DNA of 64,000 nucleotides from Capnocytophaga ochracea DSM 7271 (GTDB lineage: Bacteria > Bacteroidota > Bacteroidia > Flavobacteriales > Flavobacteriaceae). The DNA lies in NCBI RefSeq assembly GCF_000023285.1, contig NC_013162.1, positions 1,702,501-1,766,500 on the forward strand. Reading direction: 5' to 3'. Each line of letters starts with the position of its first letter. Position 1 is the first letter of the stretch. The notes beneath the pieces are model-generated. The model saw only the letters and a program-made list of their open reading frames with translations, did no database searches and was not told where the DNA came from. A program made the translations under genes and the position numbers. This document shows positions 8,529-18,193 of the stretch, piece by piece.

Positions 8529-9293
8529 CTAATCATTAACCATTAATAAGATAGGGCAGTGGTCGCTATGTTTAGCCTCGGGGAGAATAAGTGCGCGCTC
8601 CATACGGTTTTCTAAGGGAGCAGATACCAAGTGATAATCGATGCGCCAACCCTTGTTATTGTTGCGAGCATTCGCGCGATAGCTCCACCACGAGTACTGA
8701 TGTGCTTCTTTGTGGAAATAGCGAAAACTATCAATAAAACCACTCTTCATAAACTTATCCAACCACTCGCGTTCTATCGGAAGAAAGCCCGATACATTGG
8801 CATTTCGTATGGGGTCGTGAATGTCTATCGCCTCGTGACAGATGTTATAGTCGCCACAAATAACGAGGTTAGGCACCTTCTGTTTCAGTTTGTCTATGTA
8901 CTTTTTAAAGTCAGCCATAAAAGTCAGTTTGAAGTCAAGGCGGTCAGGGTTTGTACCTGAGGGCAAGTACAGACTCATTACTGATAGCGTCTCAAAATCG
9001 GCGCGAAGCACCCGTCCTTCCTTATCCATATAGTCGATACCCGTACCTATTTCCACGTGCTTAGGTTCTATTTTAGAGAGTATCGCTACGCCACTATAAC
9101 CTTTCTTCTCTGCACTGTGGTAATACTGATATTTATAGCCCAATTCCGAAAAAACTTCCGTAGGGATTTGGTCTTCTGTGGCTTTAATCTCTTGTAAGCA
9201 CAACACATCGGGGTTAGCGCTTTTCAGCCACTCGGCAAAGCCTTTCGTAAGCGCTGCCCTAATGCCATTTACGTTATAACTGATAATTTTCAT
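8529..9293 (-). CDS. xth: Exodeoxyribonuclease III (AP endonuclease)
   Basis: A 254-residue DNA repair enzyme of the ExoIII/APE1 endonuclease-exonuclease-phosphatase fold. It cuts at abasic sites and degrades 3' ends. The motifs run the full length: ISYNVNGIRAA at the start, LCLQEIKA with the metal-binding Glu, GYSGVAIL, SLYLPSG, VICGDYN with the catalytic Asp/Asn, WRIDYHLVS and the terminal SDHCPILL His. The start at 9293 gives the standard N-terminus MKIISYNVNG. The ATG overlaps the deoC stop codon (TAATG), so translation is probably coupled. The open frame extends further upstream inside deoC, but that part is not conserved-looking. Confidence 0.93.
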   Translation of the reverse strand: MKIISYNVNGIRAALTKGFAEWLKSANPDVLCLQEIKATEDQIPTEVFSELGYKYQYYHSAEKKGYSGVAILSKIEPKHVEIGTGIDYMDKEGRVLRADFETLSVMSLYLPSGTNPDRLDFKLTFMADFKKYIDKLKQKVPNLVICGDYNICHEAIDIHDPIRNANVSGFLPIEREWLDKFMKSGFIDSFRYFHKEAHQYSWWSYRANARNNNKGWRIDYHLVSAPLENRMERALILPEAKHSDHCPILLMVND

Positions 9294-9955
9294 TAGTAGC
9301 CCGTTCCTTTTTCTCCTTTTAAGATAGCAATACCGTTCGATGTGCCAATGCGTTGTACCCCTAAGTTCACGTACTGCATAGCTGTTTCGTAGTCGCGTAT
9401 ACCTCCTGAGGCTTTTATTTTTGCCTTGTCTTGCACACATTCTTTCATTAGTTTCACATCAGCAAGGGTAGCCCCTCCTGAGCCAAATCCTGTAGAGGTC
9501 TTTACAAAATCCGCTTTAGCATCAAGAGCCATACGGCAAGCCAAGCGTTTTTCTTCGTCAGTGAGGTAGCAGGTTTCGAGGATTACTTTTAGCACTCTAT
9601 TCTCACCTACACAGCGTTTCAGCGATATAATTTCGTCTAACGCTTTGTTCACTTCACCAGATTTTAACAAGCCTACGTTTAGCACCATATCAATCTCGTC
9701 GGCACCATCGGAGAGAGCTTCACCCGTCTCAAAGTATTTTGCTTTAGCCGACATTGCTCCTAAGGGAAAGCCTACCACGCTACACACCTTGATATCAGTG
9801 CCTGCTAAAAATTTCTTAGCTGTTGTTACATAACAGCTATTCACACATACCGAATAAAAATCGTACTCCACTGCTTCTTTGCAAAGGGTCTCAATATCCG
9901 CAATGGTAGCCGTTGCTTTTAGAAGCGTGTGGTCAATTAGTTTGTTTAATTCCAT
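9293..9955 (-). CDS. deoC: Deoxyribose-phosphate aldolase
   Basis: A 220-residue class I aldolase that splits 2-deoxyribose 5-phosphate into acetaldehyde and glyceraldehyde 3-phosphate in deoxynucleoside breakdown. It starts with IDHTLLKATAT, contains VIGFPLGAM-like VVGFPLGAMS, EIDMVLNVG, and the Schiff-base Lys152 in FVKTSTGFGSGGAT. IKASGGIRDYETA and IGTSNG lie near the C-terminus. Length is normal for the family. It is first in a two-gene operon with xth. The promoter at 10146-10153 leaves a long leader of about 190 bases with a small hairpin (10043-10069). Confidence 0.95.
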   Translation of the reverse strand: MELNKLIDHTLLKATATIADIETLCKEAVEYDFYSVCVNSCYVTTAKKFLAGTDIKVCSVVGFPLGAMSAKAKYFETGEALSDGADEIDMVLNVGLLKSGEVNKALDEIISLKRCVGENRVLKVILETCYLTDEEKRLACRMALDAKADFVKTSTGFGSGGATLADVKLMKECVQDKAKIKASGGIRDYETAMQYVNLGVQRIGTSNGIAILKGEKGTGY

Positions 9956-10042
9956 ATTGTTTTAGTTAAAAGTTAAAACTGAAAAGAGTCCAACCGATTC
10001 TTTTCTATTTGTCAATTCTTATTTGTTCTTACACTCGTGTTA

Positions 10043-10069
10043 TTACAACTTTCTTCTTAACAGTTGTAA
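10043..10069 (-). other. Leader hairpin upstream of deoC
   Basis: TTACAACT (10043-10050) and AGTTGTAA (10062-10069) form an 8-bp stem in the transcribed leader of deoC-xth. No T tract follows on the minus strand, so it does not look like a terminator. Its function is unknown. Confidence 0.35.
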
Positions 10070-10145
10070 GTAAAGAGAAGTCTAACGCACTTACTTCTGT
10101 TTCAAATCTTACAATTTCTGCCTGCGTAGCTCTAAATATTTTTGG

Positions 10146-10153
10146 CAAAGGTA
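10146..10153 (-). promoter_or_regulatory. -7 promoter element of deoC-xth
   Basis: The minus strand reads TACCTTTG here, about 190 bases before the deoC ATG. It is the only consensus -7 element I see in that stretch. Confidence 0.6.
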
Positions 10154-10289
10154 GATATTTTTTTTCTAACAGCAAAGATAGTAAAGCGAATCTAAGAATT
10201 AAAAAGAGTGATTATCTCTGATTTACAATATCGTGATTGCTTTTGCGTCACATCTCTCGTCATTCATCATTCGTTATTTCTTCTCTTTT

Positions 10290-10625
10290 TCCCGTCACAT
10301 TTCCCCTAGTGCCTATGGCCTAAGGCCTAGCACCTCTTCCTCTTTCTTTCGCCTCGAAACCCCGTTTTTAACATTTTTAGCGTTGTTGTATTATATTATG
10401 AATCAACTATTTATATACCCTTTCTATACCAATCGTCCAAGATTCGTATAAGCTTCCTATAAGCTCTCTATAAGCTAACCCCACCCTTCTTACACCCTTT
10501 TTTCACTAAAAATCCTCCCAACTCACTTTTTATATTTTTCGTTTTCCTCCGATAACTCAGACTAGTCCAATTTGTCCGACAAGTCAGACCCGTCAAAAAA
10601 ACTTTTTATCACTACCCATTTGCTA
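10290..10625 (+). repeat. Composite intergenic repeat, copy 2
   Basis: This occupies most of the 796-base gap between deoC and gyrB. It has the GGCC palindrome (about 10306-10333), the TTTCGCCTCGAAACCCC block (about 10347), the CCTTTCTATACCAATCGTCC block, and three 11-bp units at 10444-10476. Downstream come a pyrimidine-rich stretch and the words CCAATTTGTCCGACAAGTCAG, the same in copy 3. It points toward gyrB, whose start is 275 bases beyond the array. The GC-rich hairpin module is absent from this copy. The 10154-10290 and 10625-10690 parts are AT-rich without a gene. Confidence 0.88.
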
Positions 10626-10696
10626 ATTTCCAAATTTCCTAATTCTCTAATTCTCTAATTTTCTCATTTTCTAATTTTATTTATCTATTATAAAAT

Positions 10697-10727
10697 TTGC
10701 TCATTAATAAATTAATTCATACCTTTG
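10697..10727 (+). promoter_or_regulatory. gyrB promoter
   Basis: TTG at 10697-10699, a 20-base gap and TACCTTTG at 10720-10727 fit the flavobacterial consensus. The leader to the ATG at 10752 is about 20 bases and has no Shine-Dalgarno sequence. Confidence 0.8.
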
Positions 10728-10736
10728 CACCCTTGA

Positions 10737-12728
<1,992 letters not shown>

Positions 12729-12747
12729 TTATAGTATAACAAGCAAT

Positions 12748-12788
12748 AAAAAAGCGCAACACTTGGTTACAAGTGTTGCGCTTTTTTT
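12748..12788. terminator. Bidirectional terminator between gyrB and hemC
   Basis: A long perfect stem (12748-12765 with 12770-12787) around a GTTA loop, rich in A before and T after. It can end both convergent genes. Confidence 0.9.
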
Positions 12789-12800
12789 TAACCATTAACG

Positions 12801-13667
12801 TTAACCTTTTATCATTGTAGCAAGTTTTTCTCCGGTATATTCATCTATTTGAGTGAGAACTTCGTCTATTACCGAAGCCTCTTTGCCATCTTCGCTCCAC
12901 AAGCCTCCTTTGAAGTAGAGTTTATCATCTTTAAACTCAGCAAAAGCTCCAATAGGTGCTGTACACCCACCTTCTAAAGCGCGAAGAAAATCGCGTTCTA
13001 ACTGAGTAGCTATATAAGTATAATCGTCGTGGAGAGGGAGTAGTTTTTTCTGCAAGGCTACGTTATCCTCGCGCACCACCACTACGATAGCTCCTTGCGC
13101 AGGTGCAGGTAGCATCCAATCCAGCACCAAGTGTTTTTCAGGTAATTTATTAATGCGTTCCAAGCCCGCAGCAGCAAAGATAGCCCCATTCCAAGGGTTA
13201 TCGGTGAGTTTTTGCAAGCGGGTATTTACATTTCCCCTTAAACTCTCTATATTATGATGCGGGTAGCGGTGTAACCATTGCGCCTTGCGTCGTAAACTGC
13301 TGGTGGCTATAGTTGCTATTTCAGCCTCCAAAAACGAAAGGTCACCCTTGTATACTAATACATCGTGAGGATTTCCGCGCTTGAGCACTGCCCCTACCGC
13401 AATTCCTTCAGGTAAAGCCGTGGGTACGTCCTTCATACTATGTACGGCAATATCTATTTCGCCATTGAGCAAGGCAATATCCAGCGCTTTGGTAAAGATA
13501 CCGGTAACCCCCATTTCGTAGAGCGGTTTGCTTAGCTCTATATCTCCGTGAGATTTAGTGCTTACTATCTCAGTGGGATAACCTAAGGTTTTTAATTGGT
13601 TTTGTACCGTTTTAGCTTGCCAGAGAGCCAACTCACTATCGCGTGTACCTATGCGTATGGTGTTCAT
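12801..13667 (-). CDS. hemC: Porphobilinogen deaminase (hydroxymethylbilane synthase)
   Basis: A 288-residue enzyme that polymerises four porphobilinogens into hydroxymethylbilane in heme synthesis. It begins MNTIRIGTRDSELALWQAK, contains GVTGIFTKALDIALL, VHSMKDVPTALPEG, IATSSLRRKAQ and RGNVNTRLQKL. The cofactor-binding Cys is in LEGGCTAPIGAF. The frame is open up to 13709, but the promoter TACTTTTG at 13687-13694 lies inside that extension. The ATG at 13667 is therefore the start. hemA (14.9 kb) and hemD (48.2 kb) are also in the window but in separate units. Confidence 0.95.
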   Translation of the reverse strand: MNTIRIGTRDSELALWQAKTVQNQLKTLGYPTEIVSTKSHGDIELSKPLYEMGVTGIFTKALDIALLNGEIDIAVHSMKDVPTALPEGIAVGAVLKRGNPHDVLVYKGDLSFLEAEIATIATSSLRRKAQWLHRYPHHNIESLRGNVNTRLQKLTDNPWNGAIFAAAGLERINKLPEKHLVLDWMLPAPAQGAIVVVVREDNVALQKKLLPLHDDYTYIATQLERDFLRALEGGCTAPIGAFAEFKDDKLYFKGGLWSEDGKEASVIDEVLTQIDEYTGEKLATMIKG

Positions 13668-13686
13668 TGTATTGAATTTAGAGCGA

Positions 13687-13694
13687 CAAAAGTA
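13687..13694 (-). promoter_or_regulatory. -7 promoter element of hemC
   Basis: The minus strand reads TACTTTTG about 20 bases before the hemC ATG. It is back to back with the promoter of the divergent hydrolase gene. Confidence 0.7.
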
Positions 13695-13732
13695 CAAAAT
13701 AATTATCAATTAGCAATTGAGAATTGATAAAT

Positions 13733-13762
13733 TTGCTAATTACCAAATTATTTGTATCTTTG
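13733..13762 (+). promoter_or_regulatory. Promoter of the arginine-deiminase-family gene
   Basis: TTG at 13733-13735, a 19-base gap and TATCTTTG at 13755-13762. It excludes the in-frame start at 13752 and supports the ATG at 13785. Confidence 0.8.
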
Positions 13763-13784
13763 CCCAAAACAAGACAATATTAAT

Positions 13785-14705
13785 ATGCTAAAATTACATA
13801 TTACAAACGAAACTGATCAATTAGAAACTGTGATTTTAGGCACAGCTACTAGCAATGGTCCTACGCCAAAGCTCGAAGAAGCCTACGACCCTAAATCGGC
13901 GGAGCATATCAAAGCGGGTACTTATCCCATAGAAAAGGATATGGTTGCTGAAATGGACGCTTTTTGTGCAGTGCTCCAAAAATACGGCGTAACCGTTTAT
14001 CGCCCTGAAATCATTACTGATTGCAACCAGATATTCACTCGCGATATCGGTTTTGTGATTGAAGATACTTTTATCAAAGCTAATATACTACCCGATAGAC
14101 AAGAAGAATTTCAGGCTATTGAGTACATCGTAAACCAAATAGACCCTAAAAAAGTGATAACCCCTCCTGCTGATGTACATATTGAAGGGGGCGATGTAAT
14201 GCCCTGGAACGACCATATTTTCATAGGGACTTATAAAGGGGAAGATTATAAACAGCAAATCACAGCTCGTACTAATGTAGCAGGGGTGGCTTTTATCCAA
14301 AAGCTCTTTCCTCAGAAAAAGGTAAAGGAGTTTGATTTGGTGAAATCACAAACTGAGGCGCGCGATAATGCCCTCCACCTCGACTGTTGCTTCCAACCGA
14401 TTGGTAAAGACAAAGGAATTATCTACAAAGGCGGTTTCCGCTGTGAAGCTGATTATCAGTATTTGGTAGACCTCTTTGGCAAAGAGAATCTCTTTCATAT
14501 AGAGCGAGAGGAAATGTACCATATGTTTAGCAACATCTTTTCTATCAGCCCAGAGGTGGTGGTTTCTGAAAAGAATTTTACACGCTTGAATAACTGGTTG
14601 CGCTCACAAGGTTTTACCGTAGAGGAAATACCATATGCCGAGATTGCCAAACAAGAGGGATTGCTAAGGTGCTCTACTTTGCCTCTCAGTCGCTGTGGCA
14701 ATTAA
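13785..14705 (+). CDS. Arginine deiminase / dimethylargininase-family hydrolase
   Basis: A 306-residue member of the guanidino-group-modifying (amidinotransferase) superfamily, probably cytoplasmic. It shows the superfamily landmarks: TRDIGFVIED, HIEGGDVMPWND with the active-site acid, ALHLDCCF with the catalytic His198, and LLRCSTLPLSR with the nucleophile Cys296. Members hydrolyse arginine, methylated arginines, citrulline or related compounds. The sequence alone does not fix the substrate, and dimethylarginine hydrolase and arginine deiminase are both plausible. The start is taken at 13785, behind the promoter. It lies alone between the divergent hemC and the downstream hemA, and no arginine transport or carbamate kinase gene is nearby. 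Confidence 0.8.
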   Translation: MLKLHITNETDQLETVILGTATSNGPTPKLEEAYDPKSAEHIKAGTYPIEKDMVAEMDAFCAVLQKYGVTVYRPEIITDCNQIFTRDIGFVIEDTFIKANILPDRQEEFQAIEYIVNQIDPKKVITPPADVHIEGGDVMPWNDHIFIGTYKGEDYKQQITARTNVAGVAFIQKLFPQKKVKEFDLVKSQTEARDNALHLDCCFQPIGKDKGIIYKGGFRCEADYQYLVDLFGKENLFHIEREEMYHMFSNIFSISPEVVVSEKNFTRLNNWLRSQGFTVEEIPYAEIAKQEGLLRCSTLPLSRCGN

Positions 14706-14772
14706 CAAATAACCAAAATGATAAAAAGACTAATTATTTAGATTGTTTACATATTTTATTTTTTTAGAATAA

Positions 14773-14808
14773 AAGTTCGTCGTATCTTATGTGATTTGCG
14801 GCGAACTT
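14773..14808. promoter_or_regulatory. Dyad upstream of hemA
   Basis: AAGTTCG (14773-14779) is mirrored by CGAACTT (14802-14808), with extra imperfect pairs inside (TCG against CGG). It ends two bases before TATTTTTG (14811-14818), the likely -7 element of hemA. It could be an operator for hemA or a weak terminator for the preceding gene. Confidence 0.4.
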
Positions 14809-14810
14809 AT

Positions 14811-14818
14811 TATTTTTG
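14811..14818 (+). promoter_or_regulatory. Probable -7 element of hemA
   Basis: TATTTTTG fits the TAnnTTTG pattern 46 bases before the hemA ATG. A TTG at the expected distance is not clear; the nearest, at 14796, is only 12 bases away. Confidence 0.45.
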
Positions 14819-14863
14819 CGCTTGCGAAACACAACTACTGATAGTATCAATTACTAAAAAACT

Positions 14864-16108
14864 ATGACACAACCTACTATATCTAAGAATAAAACCTTTT
14901 ACTGCATTGGACTCAGCTACCAGAAAGCTGATGCAACGATGCGTGGAATGTTTAGTCTTACCCCTGAAAACAAAGACCAATTGCTCTCCCAAGCTAAAAG
15001 TGAAGGCTTTGAGGAGCTATTGGTAATTTCTACTTGTAATCGTACGGAGCTCTATGGTTATGCCGAACACCCTTTTCAGCTGATACAACTGCTCTGTGAA
15101 AATTCTAATGGGTCGGTAGATGATTTTCAGAAAGTGGGTTATGTAACAAAGAACAAAGAGGCTGTGCATCATCTTTTTGAAGTAGGGACAGGTTTAGATA
15201 GCCAGATTCTTGGGGACTTTGAGATTATAGGGCAGATAAAACAAGCCTTTAATCTCTCGCGCGACAAAGGTCTCGCCAAAGCCTTTTTGGAGCGATTGAT
15301 GAATTCTGTTATTAACGCCAGTAAGCGTATCAAGAACGAGACGGCGCTTTCTTCAGGGGCAGCCTCAGTATCGTTTACGGCGGTGCAGTATATTATGCAG
15401 AATATACCTGAGGTGTCGCAAAAGAATATTCTTCTATTTGGTGTAGGCAAGATAGGTCGCAATACGTGCGAAAACCTCATCAAGCACACTCAAAACGAAC
15501 ATATTACTCTTATCAATCGCACACGCGAGAAAGCAGAACAAATAGCGGGTAAGTTTAATGTAATAGTTAAAGATTTTAACGAGTTACGAAATGAAATTAG
15601 CAAAGCAGATGTACTCATAGTCGCCACAGGGGCTGCTACTCCTACGGTGTATAAAGATTTTATCAATCCGGCTCAACCGATACTCATTTTAGACCTTTCT
15701 ATTCCTAAGAACGTGGAGGAACAAGTGGCAACACTCCCCAATGTAACCCTTTTGCATATGGACGAGCTTTCTAAGCGCAAAGACGAAGCCTTAGAGCGTA
15801 GAAAAGAAGCGATTCCACAGGCTTTGGAGATTGTAGAAGAGGTAAAAGAAGAGTTTTTCCAATGGTTAGACAACCGCAAGTTTGCGCCTACTATCAAAGC
15901 GTTAAAAGCGAAGCTTGAAAGCCTTAAAGAAGCTGAAATGGACTTCCAGCGAAAGAAAATCGAAAACTTTAACGAGCAACAAGCTGAAATGATAAGTAAC
16001 CGCATCATTCAGAAGATAACTACACAATTTGTAAACCACTTGAAAGATACCTCGTCAGTAGATGAAAGTATCAGTTGGGTACAAGAGGTGTTTCAGTTAG
16101 AAGTATAA
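14864..16108 (+). CDS. hemA: Glutamyl-tRNA reductase
   Basis: A 414-residue enzyme that reduces glutamyl-tRNA to glutamate semialdehyde with NADPH, the first step of the C5 heme pathway. The N-terminal catalytic domain has FYCIGLSYQKADATMR and STCNRTELY with the nucleophile Cys58. LGDFEIIGQIKQAF and SSGAASVSFTAV follow, then the NADPH-binding fold ILLFGVGKIGRNTCENL with LINRTREKA. The C-terminal helical dimerisation domain is present. Length is normal. It is flanked by a dyad upstream and a clear terminator downstream, so it is probably a single-gene unit. Confidence 0.95.
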   Translation: MTQPTISKNKTFYCIGLSYQKADATMRGMFSLTPENKDQLLSQAKSEGFEELLVISTCNRTELYGYAEHPFQLIQLLCENSNGSVDDFQKVGYVTKNKEAVHHLFEVGTGLDSQILGDFEIIGQIKQAFNLSRDKGLAKAFLERLMNSVINASKRIKNETALSSGAASVSFTAVQYIMQNIPEVSQKNILLFGVGKIGRNTCENLIKHTQNEHITLINRTREKAEQIAGKFNVIVKDFNELRNEISKADVLIVATGAATPTVYKDFINPAQPILILDLSIPKNVEEQVATLPNVTLLHMDELSKRKDEALERRKEAIPQALEIVEEVKEEFFQWLDNRKFAPTIKALKAKLESLKEAEMDFQRKKIENFNEQQAEMISNRIIQKITTQFVNHLKDTSSVDESISWVQEVFQLEV

Positions 16109-16127
16109 GACATCTAATAAGAAAAAT

Positions 16128-16158
16128 AAAAAAGACTGCTAAACAGCAGTCTTTTTTA
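16128..16158 (+). terminator. hemA terminator
   Basis: Stem 16128-16140 with 16145-16156 around an AAAC loop, ending in a T run. Confidence 0.9.
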
Positions 16159-16195
16159 TTTTTTAAGTATTCAGATAAGGATAATCAAAATTTAT

Positions 16196-16942
16196 TTAGA
16201 AGACGGATTCGTTGTCAATAAGTTTTAAAACATTTAAGTATTTAGAGGAGCTGAGGTATTTTGCATCGTCGTAATAAGCAAAAATCATTGTTTTTTCTTT
16301 GATAGTTTCAATGACTTGTTTATATATATTTTCAGGCAATACAGGGCAACCTAAACTTCTGCCCATACGCCCCGTACGAGCTATGTAATTTTCATTGGCG
16401 TAATTGGCGGTATGGATAACTACTGCACGTTTGGCTAAGTTACTATTATAGCCTTTTTCATCGCCGTACAACATTAGGCTAAATCCTTTACTACCGATGT
16501 AAGTGGCACCTGTAATGTAAAAGCCTATACTACTTTTGTTAGATTCCATTGCATCTGAAAAAGAGGAGGACTTTATTTCTCCACTATTTCTACCGTGTGC
16601 TACATAGGTGTAATACACTATTTTCATCTTCTCTAAGTCGATGGTATAAAAGCGCTTAGAGCTACTATCTTTTGTAAAATCAATAATAGAGAAGAGGTCT
16701 TTTTCGTTTAAGCGGTGTTGCTTTCTGAGAGATTGATAGCCTATATAAGCGTAGCGAAAAGCTTCGAAGCTAAGGTCGTATTGGGCGGCGTTTAGCTCGT
16801 TATACAAATCTTTAATGTTAAGTTCGACTTTTTTTAAGGCTAATAGTTTTTCTTTGCTAAGATGGGAGTTTTGGGCGTGTACGAAATACAAAAAACTGCT
16901 TAATACAAAAATAAGGAATAAGAAAAAATACTTTTTGTTCAT
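16196..16942 (-). CDS. L,D-transpeptidase catalytic domain (YkuD_2-type) protein
   Basis: A 248-residue exported protein with a signal peptide (about 1-23, ending FVHAQ). The catalytic-domain family is the one annotated as murein L,D-transpeptidase-like: YIGYQSLR, IDFTKDSSSKRFYTIDLE, VAHGRNSG, then the active-site region VVIHTANYANENYI and GRSLGCPVLP. His and Cys in the last two words match the L,D-transpeptidase HxnGRSxGC pattern. Family members crosslink or modify peptidoglycan in the periplasm; specific activity here is inferred. The promoter element TACCTTTG lies at 16997-17004 on the minus strand, and composite repeat copy 3 lies upstream. Confidence 0.8.
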   Translation of the reverse strand: MNKKYFFLFLIFVLSSFLYFVHAQNSHLSKEKLLALKKVELNIKDLYNELNAAQYDLSFEAFRYAYIGYQSLRKQHRLNEKDLFSIIDFTKDSSSKRFYTIDLEKMKIVYYTYVAHGRNSGEIKSSSFSDAMESNKSSIGFYITGATYIGSKGFSLMLYGDEKGYNSNLAKRAVVIHTANYANENYIARTGRMGRSLGCPVLPENIYKQVIETIKEKTMIFAYYDDAKYLSSSKYLNVLKLIDNESVF

Positions 16943-16996
16943 AGTGTTGTTGTTCGAAACATTTTTTAATTGTTAAATAAGAATTCATTGCGGGTG

Positions 16997-17004
16997 CAAA
17001 GGTA
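16997..17004 (-). promoter_or_regulatory. -7 element of the L,D-transpeptidase-like gene
   Basis: TACCTTTG on the minus strand, 54 bases before the ATG at 16942. No convincing TTG is seen at -33. Confidence 0.55.
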
Positions 17005-17159
17005 GTATATTTTTTTTTACGTTGTATCAGAAAGGTGACACTTTAACATTTATTTAACACGTTTGAATAATTTCCACAATGCCCATAAGAAGTAGCGTAA
17101 TAGCCTTTGTGACGGTTGATAGCAGTGTTTTTCAGCCACACCATAATGCAATAATTGTA

Positions 17160-17960
17160 CCAAATAATGCCAATAATGCCAAAAATACCAGAAATTAGAA
17201 AATGAGCAAATGAGCAAATGAGCAAATGGGTAGTGATAAAAAAGGTTTTTTGACGGGTCTGACTTGTTGGACAAATTGGACTGGTCTGAGTTATCGGAGG
17301 AAAACGAAAAATATAAAAAGTGAGTTGGGAGGATTTTTGGTGAAAAAAGGGTGTAAGGAGGGTGGGGTTAGCTTATAGAGAGCTTATAGGAAGCTTATAC
17401 GAATCTTGGACGATTGGTATAGAAAGGGTATATAAATAGTTGATTCATAATATAATACAGCGATGCAAAAAATGGTAAAAACGGGGTTTCGAGGCGAAAG
17501 AAAAGGAATCCTCACCCCGTTCACATACTCTCCTATTCGGAGACTTCTCCCAAGGAGAGGGGGAGTGTAGTGGCGGAAAAGCGGAGGAAACCTCCCCCTT
17601 TACACATACCCAGCTATCGCTGGCTACCTTCAAAGGGAGAAATGTGGCGAGTCCTTTATTCGGTAAGCCCCCGAACCCCCGAAGGGGGACAAGCTGGAAA
17701 AGGAGACAAACCTCCCTCCTTACACATACTCCACTATAACGGGCTTCCTCGATGAGGGGGTGTGTGGTGACTGGGAAGCGAAAGAAACCTCCCCCTAGCC
17801 CCCTCCAAAGGGGGAATGTAGTGACGGAAAAGGGGAGAAATGACGAATGACAAGTGACGAATGACGAAGGCGGACTTCCGTTCAAAAAGGGAGATAACAT
17901 CCCCCTACCCCCTTCAAAGGGGGAATGTAGTGACGGAAAAGGGGAGAAATGACGAAGGCG
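17160..17960 (-). repeat. Composite intergenic repeat, copy 3 (longest hairpin part)
   Basis: This fills the 1.2-kb gap between two divergent genes. Read on the minus strand it has the same order as the other copies: GC-rich hairpin modules (17661-17697 and related GGGGGAATGTAG words to about 17960), the CGAAACCCC block (about 17483-17503), CCTTTCTATACCAATCGTCC, and three 11-bp units at 17370-17402. The CCAATTTGTCC stretch shared with copy 2 follows, then 9-bp units ATGCCAATA/ATGCCAAAA/ATACCAGAA (17166-17192) and an 8-bp GAGCAAAT tandem near 17202-17227. It points toward the L,D-transpeptidase-like gene, whose ATG is about 430 bases beyond the array. From 17940 to 18060 short AAGATAAAG/GAAGGCG words repeat. 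No gene is seen. Confidence 0.85.
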
Positions 17961-18086
17961 CAATAAAGATAAAGCGAAGACACAATGAAGATAAAGTGAA
18001 GGCGCAATGAAGATAAAGCGGGGGTAAGATGAAGGAGGAAAGAAGCTATTTTAGTGTGTTTGGGTATTTTTTCAGTATATCTTTTT

Positions 18087-18114
18087 TTGCTTTTCAATTT
18101 TATTCGTATCTTTG
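18087..18114 (+). promoter_or_regulatory. tamB promoter
   Basis: TTG at 18087-18089 and TATCTTTG at 18107-18114, 17 bases apart. Transcription should begin near 18120. Confidence 0.7.
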
Positions 18115-18193
18115 CACGCTAAGTCAGCAGTAAAGAACTCATTCTATCAAAAGATTACGAAAAATACTTGTCCGTTTCTTTCTTATAACCCTT

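Noticed and set aside
10233-10451. Open frame of 72 codons inside composite repeat copy 2
   Set aside because: It reads through the shared repeat modules. The same peptide words (FFRLETPFL, YIPFLYQ-type) recur in frames of copies 5 and 6 only because the DNA is repeated.
17445-17963. Minus-strand open frame of 172 codons in composite repeat copy 3
   Set aside because: It consists of translated GC hairpin modules with a Pro/Ser/Gly-rich pattern and no recognisable domain. No promoter leads to it.
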